From: Pilaira anomala
Taxonomy: Eukaryota; Mucoromycota; Mucoromycetes; Mucorales; Mucoraceae
Direction of reading: 5' to 3'
NCBI GenBank assembly: GCA_025716855.1
Contig: JAIXMQ010000024.1
Coordinates: 124,001 to 188,000, forward strand
Length of the DNA: 64,000 nt
Shown here: positions 50,422-62,027 of the stretch, in pieces
Position numbering within the stretch: position 1 is the stretch's first letter
How the letters are laid out: each line of letters opens with the position of its first letter
Notes under the pieces: model-generated
The model's database searches: none
What the model saw: the letters and a program-made list of their open reading frames with translations, nothing else
What the model was told of the DNA's origin: nothing
Program-made: the position numbers and the translations under genes

Positions 50422-50685
50422 TTCTTTTTTGTTCTCGGATATAAAATAATAATAATAAAAAAAAAAAGTAATTAAAAAGAAAAAGAAGAAAAAAAATAAA
50501 AAAATAAAAAAAAAGAGCCTCTTTTTTATAATCCCAATTTTGACAAGTTTAAACAGAAAAATCCTGCAATTCTAATCCGCTTCATTTGGTTTGTTTCATC
50601 ATAGTTTATTCTTTTTGTATATGTGTGTGTGTGACAAATATGTAGTTATTTATTTATGGAAAAAGTTAAAAAAAAAAAATAGGCT

Positions 50686-51089
50686 TTAAGCAGACTTGAA
50701 TAAAAGAATAGCAATTTGACCATGATAGAAGTAAATAAAATGCTTGGATTCTAAATAAAGCAAAATTCGATATTTTTTTAATAAATAGATAATCAAGAAA
50801 CATGTAAATATTTACCATGAGTTACGAAACTACCAAAGTTACGGCCGACAACACAATGCCAAGTAGGTCCTACACACGATAAACAGATTAACATCTCTCT
50901 TTTTTTTTTTTAAAACGTGTCATCATCTTTCATCTTACCATATTTACGGTCGAATTCACGCTTAATGTGTGCAGCAATATCTTTTTCGATATTGTATTTC
51001 TCCAAGGCTTGTGTTGAACACTCGATAGCTTCTTGTTGCATCTCTTCAGACATGTCAACACTCTTGATTACAGCTTTACTTTCAGACAT
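50686..51089 (-). CDS. dyn2: Dynein light chain LC8
   Basis: Dimeric hub protein binding short linear motifs in dynein intermediate chain and many partners. Exons 51089-50939, 50869-50816 and 50750-50686 give 89 residues, exactly the family length. The sequence [60 protein letters not shown] and the end [11 protein letters not shown] are near-canonical LC8. Confidence 0.97.
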
Positions 51090-51383
51090 CTTTTTTATAA
51101 TAAAAAGTACGAAAAATGGAATGAATAAACAGAGAGAAAAAAAAAAAGGCAGCCAAAAATTTTTTTATTCTTAATAAACCCTTTGTTTTATTTTATTACC
51201 TTTAAACTATTCAATTAACAACCAAAAAAAAAAGGGGGGGAGGAGAAGAGTGGAAATATAACCTGAAAGGAGAAGAAGAACGAGAAAAAAAACACAACAA
51301 ATCGATAAGCGCCAATAGTCGTCACATTTTTATTGGCAGCAGGCATATTGAAGGTATTCTCAAAAAAAAAAAAAAAAAAAAAA

Positions 51384-53052
51384 TTAATAAGCAGTGGCAG
51401 TAACAGGAAGCTCTAAATGTATCTTTGGTACAGGTAACCTGCTTCCATTATCAGCATCAGGGAAAGCAGGTTTTACCCAGTGAGGGGGTGGGCCTACAGT
51501 CATTAACTGTTGATCTAAAAAGCCTTCATATTGATCAAATATGGTATAATCGAACGATTTATAGCCTGTTTCGAGCATTTTTAAATCCTGGCTTTGCCTA
51601 TTTTGTTGCTTTTTGTTGGATGATTTATATCTACATAACCAGTCCATTACACCTTCATCAGGAGTATCTACTATTTCTTTTTCTTCTATCCTTGGTTGAT
51701 AGACAGGTTGATATTGTTTACCATCTATTTTATGCCATTGTATTGATTGAAAGAATGGGTGCTTCATAATGCTATGCCAACCTGTCATGACACCATGACC
51801 CATTCTTTTTTTAGGATTCTTTTCTAGTAACTAAAAAAAAAATCAAGTTAATACAATAACAGCTATAGAATCTCATCAAACTACAACTTACAGATCGTAT
51901 TGCCGAAATACAATGATTTGATATAAAAGGTTTTTTAGGATACGGAATATTCTTTTGTAAGATTTGTTTACCAAGTTCATCAATATTTGTACAATGGGAC
52001 CAAGGACGCTGTGTTATAAAAAAAAAAGGGAGTTTTGAGTAACCATGTACTAACTATTTTTTTTTAATAAAATTTCATCACGATGACATACAGTGCCATA
52101 AATGCATTCATAAAACGTAATGCCTACACTCCACCAATCTACATCTTCGTCATATCCTGCCGACAAAAACATTTCTGGAGCTATTTTTTTTTTTTTTTTT
52201 TAGATAAAGAAACAAAACTATATACTTTTTATACTGCTTCTTACCGAAATAAACAGCAGTGCCAGAAAGAGATTTCAACTTTTTTGATTTACTTGGTATA
52301 CGACATGCAATATTGAAATCAGCTAAATGTAGATGTCCTTGCTCATCCAATAATATATTATCCGGCTTGATATCTCTATTCGATTTAAATTATTAAAACT
52401 ATTATTTATAATTTATAACACGAGAGGCATTTTTACCTGTGAACAATGCCTTGTGAGTGTAAATACTTGACAGCACAGATTAACTCCGCCATCCAGAACT
52501 TGATGGTCGATTCATCATGCTGCTCCTTTTGTTGAGTTAAATGAAATCGTAAATCGCCACCTGACCTATATATAAAAAAAAATGTGGTGTTTGCATATAA
52601 AATATAATAGGAAATAGTAGTATTTTTTTTTTCATTACATTAAGTCCATAGCCATATACAAATAATCTGTATCTTGAAAAGCAAATCGTATATTGCAAAC
52701 AAGTGGATGATCAAGAAATTCTAGCATCGTTCGTTCTCGTATCACATTTGAAACAGCTTCCATTTTAATGCACTCCTCTTTACTTATCACTTTTAACGCG
52801 TACATCTTTTGTCTACGTTGTACTTTAAAGACCTAGTGATTGTAAGTATCCCTTTTTTTTTTTTTTTTGCTAAATATGGCGTATGAATTTCTTTACTTTT
52901 CCAAAAGAGCCTTTTCCTATCGTTTTAATCATTTTGAACTGTGACAAGTTTACAACTTTATTTTTTGTGTCAGTAGTTTTTTTTTAAGACAGTTTCATGT
53001 TATTATTATATTTACCTTGTCTTGGGCACTCTGTACTATCAATATTTCCCAT
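51384..53052 (-). CDS. Ser/Thr protein kinase, YANK/STK32-like
   Basis: AGC-like protein kinase. Eight exons (53052-53016, 52955-52897, 52832-52639, 52565-52437, 52375-52245, 52180-52092, 52008-51892, 51830-51384) give 400 residues. Visible kinase elements: IGKGSFGKV, YALKVISK (catalytic Lys), HRDIKPDN, ADFN in place of DFG, APEMF and VDWWSVGI. DFN is characteristic of the STK32/YANK family rather than a defect. The N-terminus MGNIDS fits N-myristoylation, also seen in STK32. The C-terminal extension after the kinase domain (about 110 residues) is of unknown function. Its start lies 153 bp downstream of the HBS1 stop on the same strand. Confidence 0.9.
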
Positions 53053-53205
53053 TTATAATATAACAAAAACAAAGAATAATAATAAAAAAAAAATAATAAA
53101 AAATAAAAAAAAAGAAAAGAAAAAAAATTTGAAAAAAATAAACATTATATGTCGGCTGGCTTGTCACATGATGAAACGCCTGTTTTAATTAAATAAATTA
53201 TACAA

Positions 53206-54878
53206 TTAAGAACCAAAAGTCAAGATTTCATTTACAACACCAGCAGCAACGGTTTCACCGTCTTTACGCAACATAATACGACCTAATTGCTTATTATCTT
53301 TAAATGTTTCTAAAGGAATAGGACGTTGTGAGAGTTGAATTTGAACCTTGGCTGTCATTCCTTTTGTTAAACAACGTGGGTTTCTCTTTATCACTTCTCC
53401 AGTTGATTTATCCAAAACTTCAATCAATTTATAAATAAATGCTGGCTCATCTAAACTACCATGATGAAGTACAATAGGATATCCAGGTGTGATTGGAATA
53501 CGAATGTCAAATACAACAATTTGTGCTTCAAATGTACTAGTGACTGGTACTGGTCTTGAGGGTGTACAAACAAGGCATCCATTACTACATTTTTTTTTTT
53601 GCATGAATAAAACACAGTTATAAAACCCTTCTTTTTTTTTTTTTACCTTAAATTTAAAATGTCAAGTTGAACTAGTGTCATTAAAACAGAATCACCTGCT
53701 GCTGCCCAAGTTGAGGGTTCTTCGTTCACTTGCATTGCTATAACAATAATAATAATAAATAACTCGAATCAACCTGTATCATTATCTCTTAAGCTTACTT
53801 TTAACATATCCAACTTCACCACCTGGTACAATCATGATTTGTTCACCTACTTGAATTGTACCCGATTCAATATTACCAGCTACTGAAACACCACCACTAC
53901 TTCCAATACCACCTTTAAAGAAATCAGTTACGCGCATCCTTAAAGGTTTATCTAACAAACGTGTAGGTGGAGCAAATTTATCGATTTGATCCAACAAACT
54001 TGAACCATGATACCATTTTACCAGTTCAGGTGTCTCACTCTTCTTGATTAAATTCTCACCAGTTAAACCCGAAACAGGTACAAAGACCACATTATTCTTT
54101 TTAAAACCTACATGAACCAAATAAGCACCCAACTTGGCCTGTATTTCTTTAAATCTTGCTTGACTCCAAGCTACTGTATCCAATTTATTAATGGCGACAA
54201 TCAACTGTTGTACACCTAGACTTCTTGCCAAGACAGCATGTTCCTTTGTCTGACCACCAGCATCAAAACCAGATTCAAAGGCATTTGTTGAAGCATCGAC
54301 GACCAAAATAGCAGCATCCGCTTGTGCAGTACCTGAAATCATGTTTGGAATAAAATCACGATGTCCAGGTGCATCCAATAAAGTAAAGCTCTTGTTGGGA
54401 GTCTCGAAATGATTTGTAGCGATATCCATAGTAATACCACGATCTCTTTCTTCTCCAGTTTCATCTAATACCCAGGCAAATGCAAATGATCCCTTTCCGA
54501 TCTTTTGTGAATCGCGTTCGAATTTCTTCATGGTACGTTCATTGACTTGTCCTAAAGAGTACAAGAAATGGCCCATCAAGGTAGACTTACCTGCGTCTAC
54601 ATGTCCAATCACGACTAGATTCAGCTTAGGTTTAGCACCTGATCGCTTCTCAAATTCTTCTGCTACATTCACACGTTTTGAGCTAGGAATCTTGGCTAAA
54701 GGTTCAGATTGTTGTGTCTTAAATCCCATTGCGCTCATATCTTGTGTTAATTCTTCTTCGTCGGATAAGAATTCAACTTGGTCTTCTTCTTTTTTAGGCT
54801 TGGGTTTTGATTTTGCGGCAGCAGCAGCAGCGGTGGCAGCAGCGGCAGCAGCTTTTTTTTCTGCGGCAGCTATTTTTT

Positions 54879-54921
<43 letters not shown>

Positions 54922-56244
54922 TTAAAATGGTTGTTTTTTTTTGGTTTTATAGAGAGAAAGAGAAAGAGAAAGTAAAAGAAGGTTAGTTCTTTTTGTTAGC
55001 GGCACGTTGACTTTGAGCAGCAAGAACAATATCGTCAGGACTTGGTCTATTGAAATCAAATGCAGGTATATTGGATGCTTTCAAATTGATAGTAGGTTTC
55101 AAATGTGTTGGGTTCGATGTAGGTAGAGGTTGAAATAAGAATTGAGCGGCCATTGAAGGTTTAGCGATTAATGGATTATCTACTTCCTCCTGTTGTTGTT
55201 CAGGTGCAGGAGATGTTGATACAGTAGTGGGTGGTGGAGTTGCAGGAGTAGTAGTAGTTGTTGTTTTTGTTGTTGTTTGTACAGGAGGAGGTGGTGGTGG
55301 TGGAGAAAGTGTAGCTATAGGTTTAACAGGAGGCGATTTCATGGGTTGTTTTGTAGCAAGACTAGCCAAAGAGCCCAATTTTGACGTGTTTCGTGAAGCT
55401 AAGTGAGATAAACTACTTGTGGCTGATGTTTTTTGAGCCGTTGAAGAGTTTCTTTGTGCTAAACTTTGTAAAGAAGAAACAGGTTTAGCTTTTGAAGCTA
55501 ATGAAGCGAGTGAAGAAGGCGCCTTTTTAGATGCCGTTTTGTTTGCTAAACTGGAAAGTGAAGGTCGTTCGCTCATTCTAAGGAATCATATTCAACAAGG
55601 TTGGTTGAGCGTCTTTTTCTCGTTTTTTTTTTAAGTTTACCTGGTTTTCTTTTTTTTTAAAAAAAAAATAAAAAGGAAGAATAAAATAAAAAACAAAAAC
55701 AAAAAAAAATCGGGGTTCTCTTTCTCTCTCGGTCATAATTATTAAAATGGATACTTTACCTTTCTTGGCTTCCTCTTTAGCCTTTTTCTTTTCTTCGGCT
55801 GCTTTTGCCTTTTCAATTTGCTCTACAAAAAAAAATTCCTTTTATTAGATATCTCTATTTTAACCGCAGTAATAAAAAACGTACCAAGCGCCCAATTTAA
55901 TGTCTCTTCTCTGTCAAAATAATAATACCATAAAGCCTCTTTGATTTCTTTTGCAGTCAAAATAGTATCGTCTCCAACTACACTATAAATATATGTCAAC
56001 CCCTCTTCTAACTTATCAAGATCCTCATTTGAAATAGCGGTTTCATCAACTGTATATAGCTTAGTTGTATATCTCTTTTTTTTTTCTTAAAAAAAAAAAC
56101 TTACTGGCGTCCTCTTCGTATTCGCTGTCATATTCGTCTTCTTGCAAGATATCTATAAAGCTTTGTTAGTAAGGATAAAAACGTGTTTATAATTGCTTTC
56201 TTACCGTCGATATCCAAGTTTCTTACTGCACGATGTCTTGACAT
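53206..56244 (-). CDS. hbs1: HBS1 translational GTPase (combined HBS1/SKI7 locus)
   Basis: eRF3/EF-Tu-like GTPase that with Dom34/Pelota rescues stalled ribosomes. HBS1 splice form: 56244-56205, 56152-56105, 56049-55885, 55822-55760, 54869-53799, 53737-53647 and 53584-53206, giving 618 residues. The HBS1 N-terminal domain (DDILQEDEYDSEYEEDA, then YYYFDREETLNWAL) is followed by an Ala/Lys-rich linker. The GTPase has GHVDAGKST, DAPGHRDF and NKLD and switch I/II regions typical of Hbs1/eEF1A. Two beta-barrel domains end at GVVNEILTFGS. The first four exons all end in phase 1, and the 890-nt gap after exon 4 contains an alternative terminal exon (see separate entry). Divergent from BOL2. Confidence 0.94.
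54983..55545 (-). CDS. ski7: SKI7-like alternative terminal exon of HBS1
   Basis: Between HBS1 exons 4 and 5, one long frame ends in its own stop at 54983. Acceptor TTTAG at 55550-55546, after a C/T-rich tract, joins exon 4 in phase (phase 1) to give AKK-ANKTASKKAPSSLASLAS, a 292-residue product with the HBS1 N-terminal domain but no GTPase. The exon encodes repeats of SLxxLA type (SSLASLAS, SSLQSLAQ, SSLSHLAS, LGSLASLA), a Pro/Thr-rich stretch, and near the end FDFNRPSPDDIVLAAQ. From the literature as I remember it, HBS1 and SKI7 are made by alternative splicing of one gene in many eukaryotes, and the short form carries an SPDDIV-like motif that binds the exosome. The frame also has its own ATG at 55576, so a separate start is possible. 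Confidence 0.8.
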
Positions 56245-56565
56245 TGTATTAACAATAAAATAACAAAAAAGAAAAAGTAAAAAAAAAATAAAATAAAAAA
56301 TAAACTGCGAGCTTTTTATTTGATTTTTTTTTTCGTTAATTTTCGGTCTCGGTCATGATGAATTACAACTCCCGGTAAGCCCAAAAGGTTTAGTTACGCA
56401 CTCCTTTAATTCAAGTACTCTGGTTTAGTCGCTTAGCAACGTATTTGACGTAAAGCAAAGAAACGATACGGTAATTTAAAACGTGACCTTTTCTAACACA
56501 GCAAATAAAGGTATAAAAAAAAAGAATTTCTTTTTCTTTTCCTTTTTAAAAATTAAACTATTATA
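56245..56565. promoter_or_regulatory. Divergent promoter region, HBS1 / BOL2
   Basis: 321 bp between start codons. Includes a GACGTAAAGC segment near 56450 and T tracts on both sides; no specific factor site can be assigned. Confidence 0.45.
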
Positions 56566-56970
56566 ATGGCCAACTCTGGAATCACTGTCGAATCACTTAA
56601 AGAAATTATTATTGAACGTCTTCAAGCCCAACATGTTGTATGTCCTCGTAAATACTGTTTAGACTTTATATATAAATATATAAAACATGTATTCATACTG
56701 TACTTTTAGGTTGTTGAGGACTTATCAGCTGGTTGTGGACAAATGTTTGAAGTAATTATTGTCTCTCCAGTATTTGAAGGAAAAGGTCGTTTAGCTAGAC
56801 ATAAGCTTGTCAATGAAGCTTTGAAGGAAGAGATTAGTAAAGTCCACGCTTTTACTCAGGTAAAGAAGAAGAAAAAAAAAACGTTTTTGTCTGTCCTTTT
56901 TTTTTTATAATAACCTTTTTTTTTATTGTAGAAACCATATACACCCGAAGAATGGGAAAAGACTAAATAA
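56566..56970 (+). CDS. bol2: BolA-like protein 2 (Fra2/Bol2)
   Basis: Small cytosolic/nuclear BolA protein that with monothiol glutaredoxins handles [2Fe-2S] clusters and iron signalling. Exons 56566-56637, 56710-56859 and 56932-56970 give 86 residues. The sequence has [20 protein letters not shown] (with the Cys of the BolA2/Fra2 class) and the signature [19 protein letters not shown] including the conserved RHK His, then [13 protein letters not shown]. Length matches the family. Confidence 0.96.
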
Positions 56971-57727
56971 TAAATATAGTTTTTGTTTTTCTATTATCGT
57001 CATATCAGTTTATCTAATTTGAGAGTAAATCTTTATGACAAGGTGCTCTTTTACTTCATTGTTCTTGTTCTTTTTTGGTTTTAAAAGCAGTCCTTAGTAG
57101 ATCCCTGAATTAAATGTATTATACGAATACCCCTTTCTGTCAATTACCATCAATTGGAATAGATATACATGTTTATTACATGATAAACATAAGTAAAATG
57201 AGTTGTATTGGCTTAAAAAATATCATGCTATTTTTGATTCAATTCCTAATTCGACATTTTTACAAAAAAAGAAAAATCAATTCTAATAAAATCTAATTAT
57301 TACCTCTATCTCTTCACGTTATTTTATACATTCTACATACATATGCAAATCAAGATAAGATGTTAGTTATACACATAAAAATATGAGTGAAATTAAAGCT
57401 ATCAATGAGATACATAGCATTGTTCTATCATGGGGAACTTGGTCATCTCCACTGAACCCACAACAAATAAATCATGCAATTGAAAGTTATGTTTTTTTAA
57501 CTGGAAATAATTAATATAAACAAACTTGATCACAAGTATTTAAGAGATGCATTATAGATAAATGATTTGTCAACAATATCAAAATATGAACCTTAATAAA
57601 AAAAAACCTTTTGCTATATATATTGATATACATATTATTTCTAAAAAAAAAAAAATGTGTTTAAATTTTGTTTTTTATTATTTTTTTTTATTGTGAGTTC
57701 ACATCATTGTATCTTTCCAAAGTCTTT

Positions 57728-57985
57728 TTAAAGCATCACCTCTAAAAAATAAGTTGAACCATATTCTTGGATATAGGTTCTGTAAAGGCAAATAATAAAA
57801 GTTTGACGATATGGAATTTTGCTAGCAACAACTTCGTGGTGTCTGGGTGTTGGTTTTGATATAATATTTTGGCGTTGATATTCCACCAGATTTGTGATCT
57901 TTTGGCGTACTGGTCTCATTTGCTAGGATGCATCATAATCCAGTACTTTGGCCTTACTAGGTCCGGTCAAGACTGCATCAATGTC
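57728..57985 (-). pseudogene. Coding-like remnant with in-frame stop
   Basis: After a good 3' splice site (T run then TAG at 57988-57986) the frame reads DIDAVLTGPSKAKVLDYDAS, a TAG, and then QMRPVRQKITNLVEYQRQ in the same frame to a stop at 57728. This looks like the last exon of a gene with one nonsense codon, or an exon with its true end at the TAG. No upstream exon and no family were recognised. Confidence 0.3.
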
Positions 57986-58303
57986 CTAAAAAAAAAAAGA
58001 AAGAGAAATATTATTAGATGATACAAAAAAACATTGTTCCGTCTATCACTTTATAAAAATTTACTCAGCTTTCTTTCTTTTTCTTTTTACTTTGTAAACA
58101 TACATATAATTATACAAGATATTGTATCAAGAATTAGACTCAACTTTGAAACAGGTTATCAATGTTAAGAGATATCAGAGACACAACAATTCTATAACAA
58201 AATACTTATTTGTCTAACAGAAATTTTTAATTTATTAACATTTTTAATCCGCTCCTTAAGAGGCGAGGGTATACTACTCAGTGACATATGGACTTGAATT
58301 CCT

Positions 58304-58477
58304 TGGGCCAACCTTCAAGAGCAAAAGAGAGCTGATGATGGTATGAGGCATTGTAACATATGGAAAGAAATCCGATTAGGTGTTCATGATCAAGACTAAA
58401 CGGTCTGCGAAGAATTTTGTAGATCAAAAGTCAAAATGGCTCGAAGTAATGATTATATAATAAATAACGGTTTTCAA
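58304..58477 (+). pseudogene. Coding-like remnant with in-frame stop
   Basis: Reads WANLQEQKRADDGMRHCNIW and on to a TAA near 58398, then continues in the same frame with TVCEEFCRSKVKMARSNDY. The protein-like composition on both sides of one stop suggests a decayed gene. No family recognised. Confidence 0.3.
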
Positions 58478-58960
58478 TTCAATTCTTTTTTTGTGTTGCT
58501 CATTATAGCTCAACCAGAAATAATTTATATAAAATAAATAGAGCATGAAAAAGTTTAAATCTTGTTTCTTTATATATAAACAAGCTATGGTGGAATACAG
58601 GAAATAGGCGATAAAATTACGATAATATGAGGTAGTGCGTGTTTTCTGAACAGCAAATTAACACAATAAACCCATGAAATGCACTTTGTAATAATTGCGT
58701 TATTGTTGGGATTATTGTTAGTAAATTGTCTGTTTTGTTGCTGTTGGCGATAATTTTGCTACTGTTATTGCCCGTGATAATGCGAATACCCTCCTTCCTT
58801 TAGAGTTAGCTGCTACTGATATTGTTATCCATTGTCTAATCATTAATGAATCCGGAGAGGATTGAAGACTGACCAGCCTTATTTCAATCATTTTTTTAAA
58901 TATTAAAAAAACTATTTTTCTTCTTTTTTTTTTTAATAAAAGCTTTAAATTTGCCAAGCA

Positions 58961-60025
58961 ATGTCAATTGCATCTATCAATGACTTACCCTTTGAGGTAT
59001 TGAAAATAGTGTTTCAAAACATTCGAATAGTAAGAGCAGTTTAAGTAGGGAGAAAACTTCGGGTTAAGAAAAACATGGCGTCACAGGAAGATCTCATGAT
59101 CTGCTCAATCGTATGCAAAATGTGGAGACGTTTAGCTCAAGAGTTAATAGGATGGAAATTTTCTGTTACAGTTTATGAAAATGAGCTCACAAGTTTATTA
59201 AACGACATACCAAGCTTTTCAGATAGAGTAAGCGATATTCAAGTAAAGATATCCAATGTTGAAATGGATCGTAGAAGAGCTAGTTTAAATTTACTCGATA
59301 TACTTCTCATCTGCCCTAACTTGGTATCAGTAGAATTTCAATTTGACAGTATTTCTGAATACTTGCAAACTTTAATTAATAGCACAAGAAGATTAGATCA
59401 TATACAAAGCTTTCGTACACCAAAATTAGCAAAATATAATACCGATCATGCAATTGATCTTCTCATACAGCTTCAACTTGAATATAGGGCAACCATCACT
59501 TGTTTTGAAATCCGCTTAGATGAAAGATATGAATCACATAGAGGTTACGATCATCTAATCGAATTGGTATCAAATTTTCCAAAAATGATCGCTTTTGAAT
59601 ACTCTAAGTTAGGCTTCCGAAATTCAGATTTACCCATAGATCAGCTCTTAGAAGCTACATATCAACCAATACAACGTGTAGTATTGAATATCTTTAGAAT
59701 CAATATTAGGTCTCTTGAACCATTAGAGAATACGGATGTAACTAATCTTGACTTGACTGTTTTCAGTATGAATATAAGAACACTTGAGTATATTTTAACC
59801 AAATTCAAGAAGCTTGAACATTTGTGGTTATCTGCTGCAGTAGATGTGGAAACAGATGATGAATCACATTCAGTAGCCGAAATAAAACATACATTACAAC
59901 TTTCTCGTAGAATTGAACATGTTAATTTTTCAATTTACTTCAAAGACTATCATATCGTTAAAGAATATAATGAACAGGAAATACGTTTTGAACTAATCCT
60001 GGACTCAGAAGAAGACGACTACTAG
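58961..60025 (+). CDS. F-box protein
   Basis: Probable SCF ubiquitin ligase substrate adaptor. Exons 58961-59029 and 59069-60025 give 341 residues. The N-terminal F-box reads INDLPFEVLKIVFQNI and, after the intron, QEDLMICSIVCKMWRRLAQE, with the LP, L, C-V-C-x-W pattern. The rest is Leu-rich and repeat-like (for example SLNLLDILLICPNLVSVEF, TNLDLTVFSMNIRTLEYILT), resembling irregular leucine-rich repeats, as in the expanded F-box families of Mucorales. The intron is only 39 nt, shorter than any other in this window, but splicing it restores the F-box exactly. Confidence 0.75.
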
Positions 60026-60823
60026 GATGACCTTGTGCTTGATAGATATGTTTGATATTAACTGAATAACTGTTGTATTAATTTGTTAAAAAAGCGATTC
60101 TTTACAGACTATTAATTAAAATATTTATAACGTTATAGATGTACGTTATATAATAAAGCTTTTAGGGAGCATTTGCCCTTAGTTTAATAAATTATAGAAA
60201 AAGAACTGGTTTTTGCATGAAAAGTAAATAAAATTCACATGCTTTTTGTATTTTAGACCAGTCACTTATTTTGCCTTAGAATAGGCTGATCGTCTGTCAG
60301 TTTGCGATAAAACGATGATAAACATTAATTGATTGAGATGCAATACCTAATACAATACCTTAATACATGGTAGATGTTTATAAATTAGAAATGATCGATA
60401 CAACCAACAATTAAGCTTCTACCTGAAAAGTTGTCAGAGGCACTCTGGGATTAAAAAGTGAACGAAATATCGTCATGCCACTCAATTCGCCCAATATGTA
60501 TGTAACCCAATTGTTCAGCAGAATTAAGTTTGTTAAAAGAAGAATGATTGATCTTGTTAGACAAACAGGCTACAATATTAGACCAAAGAATTGCTAGGGA
60601 TGGGTGCGATACGGTACAAATATTAATAATGATTGTATTAAAAGAATAAATGTTACATTGACTACCATTTCTTGAACCTTTCTCGAATTTACCAACAACA
60701 AACACGATTGTACCAGTCACATTACTGACGGTTTTAATAGCTCCATTTTTTTTTTTACCTTTGCCAAGAAGTGCTTCTTTTTTTTTTATATTATCTTTAT
60801 ATTTTTGCTGTTATTATTTCAAG
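60026..60823. other. Intergenic; one unassigned minus-strand frame
   Basis: Minus-strand frame 60720-60451 (89 codons, beginning TGTIVFVVGKFEKGSRNGSQ) has somewhat protein-like composition, perhaps an exon or remnant, but no start context, splice partner or family was found. The rest is AT-rich. Confidence 0.4.
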
Positions 60824-61838
60824 ATGGCTCGGTGGACATTACGAGGTTTACAAGACGGTGCCATCTATGCAGTGGAGGGTATAACTATTGTTATGCAAAA
60901 CCCAACTATTCGTAAACAACGGTTTTTAAAAATCTTTATTTATTTGTCGATTATATCATTTATTTTATTGGGACTTACCAACGTCCTGATTGCAATTCCT
61001 ATCCATGTTGTACGATTTGTCCTTTGGTTTTCCGCTAGCGATAAAACGACCCGAGCAGACGATGCATTAGAATCCGCTAACAGATTTATACGTGAAGTAG
61101 TGGCTACTGTTCCATTTTTGGCTCTACTATTTATGCGATATATTTATCCAAAACCATTAGATGATTTATTTATGGAATCCCTTCGATTCTTAGACGAACA
61201 ACATCCAGAAAGAGAGCCTTATGCTTCGGTCTTGGCTCAGCAAAAATTTAAAAGGAGATATTGGAATGATATGAAGGAATATTCTTTACGTACCTGGAAG
61301 AAAATTCGACTAGGTCTCTTGTTATTAGTCTTGTCTTTTATACCCTATGTTGGACAATTTGTCTTTCCTGCTGCAGGTATATTGCTATATATGTATATAA
61401 TAAGATGACAACATGAATTAAAATTGTTTTAAAATAGGTGCTTATACATCATACAAAGCATTGGGTAAAACCCAAGGTATTGCAGTAGGTATCTGTTTCT
61501 TCTTCTTACCTCGCTGGGCTACAATGAAGTTAGTAAGAGCTTTAATTGGTATGAGATCATTAATGCGCGAGTTATTGGCGCCTTATTTTATTCGAATGAA
61601 AATGACACATAGAGAAAAACGAAGATGGTTTAGTGGACGAAAAGATGTGTTGTTTGGATTCTCTGCTATTGCTTATCTCATTATCCGATTACCCATTATT
61701 GGTATTATTTGTTATGGTATTGTACAAGCAGCTTCGGCTTACATGTTGACGGTTGTTACAGATCCACCTTCTATGGATATGAAACGTTCTGCTTCTGCAG
61801 ACCAATTAGATGATGAAAAACCTATTAAAGCAGATTAA
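60824..61838 (+). CDS. EI24/UsgS-like multi-pass membrane protein
   Basis: Exons 60824-61376 and 61438-61838, in phase, give 317 residues. Five or so hydrophobic segments are visible (about 38-58, 96-110, 167-185, 200-220 and 262-285). The arrangement and phrases such as WTLRGLQDGAIYAVEGITIV, FIPYVGQFVFPAAGAYTSYK and FFFLPRWATMKLVRALIGMR resemble fungal transmembrane proteins of the UsgS type, related to the EI24 domain. Function is not established. The C-terminal 25 residues are acidic and Ser-rich. An in-frame Met at 60761 would add a hydrophobic stretch from T runs; I prefer 60824. Confidence 0.65.
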
Positions 61839-62027
61839 AGAGAAAGAGAAAAAGGGAGAATTAATTTTGGTGGTGTGATGGTTACATATTTCTTCTTAAA
61901 TAAGCTGTCAATTTATTATTTACCCGTTTTTGTTTCTATCTCTCTCTCTCTTTTAAATTTTTACTCTATTTTTTTTTGTTTTTTTTTCTTGTTTTTTTTT
62001 ACTATTTTGTGTTTGAATGAAAGGGGA

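Larger units (their letters stand above)
56971..58960. other. Gene-poor spacer with coding-like remnants
   Basis: AT-rich. Two short stretches look like decayed coding sequence and are listed separately (57728-57985 minus, 58304-58477 plus). Nothing else is recognisable. Confidence 0.5.

Noticed and set aside
52201..52375. DFN in the kinase taken as a pseudokinase sign
   Set aside because: The YANK/STK32 family naturally has DFN. The catalytic Lys, HRD Asp and metal-binding Asn are present, so no defect is implied.
55577..55760. Splicing HBS1 exon 4 to the acceptor just before the ATG at 55576
   Set aside because: That join is out of phase and gives an immediate TGA. The acceptor at 55546-55547 is in phase and has a better pyrimidine tract.
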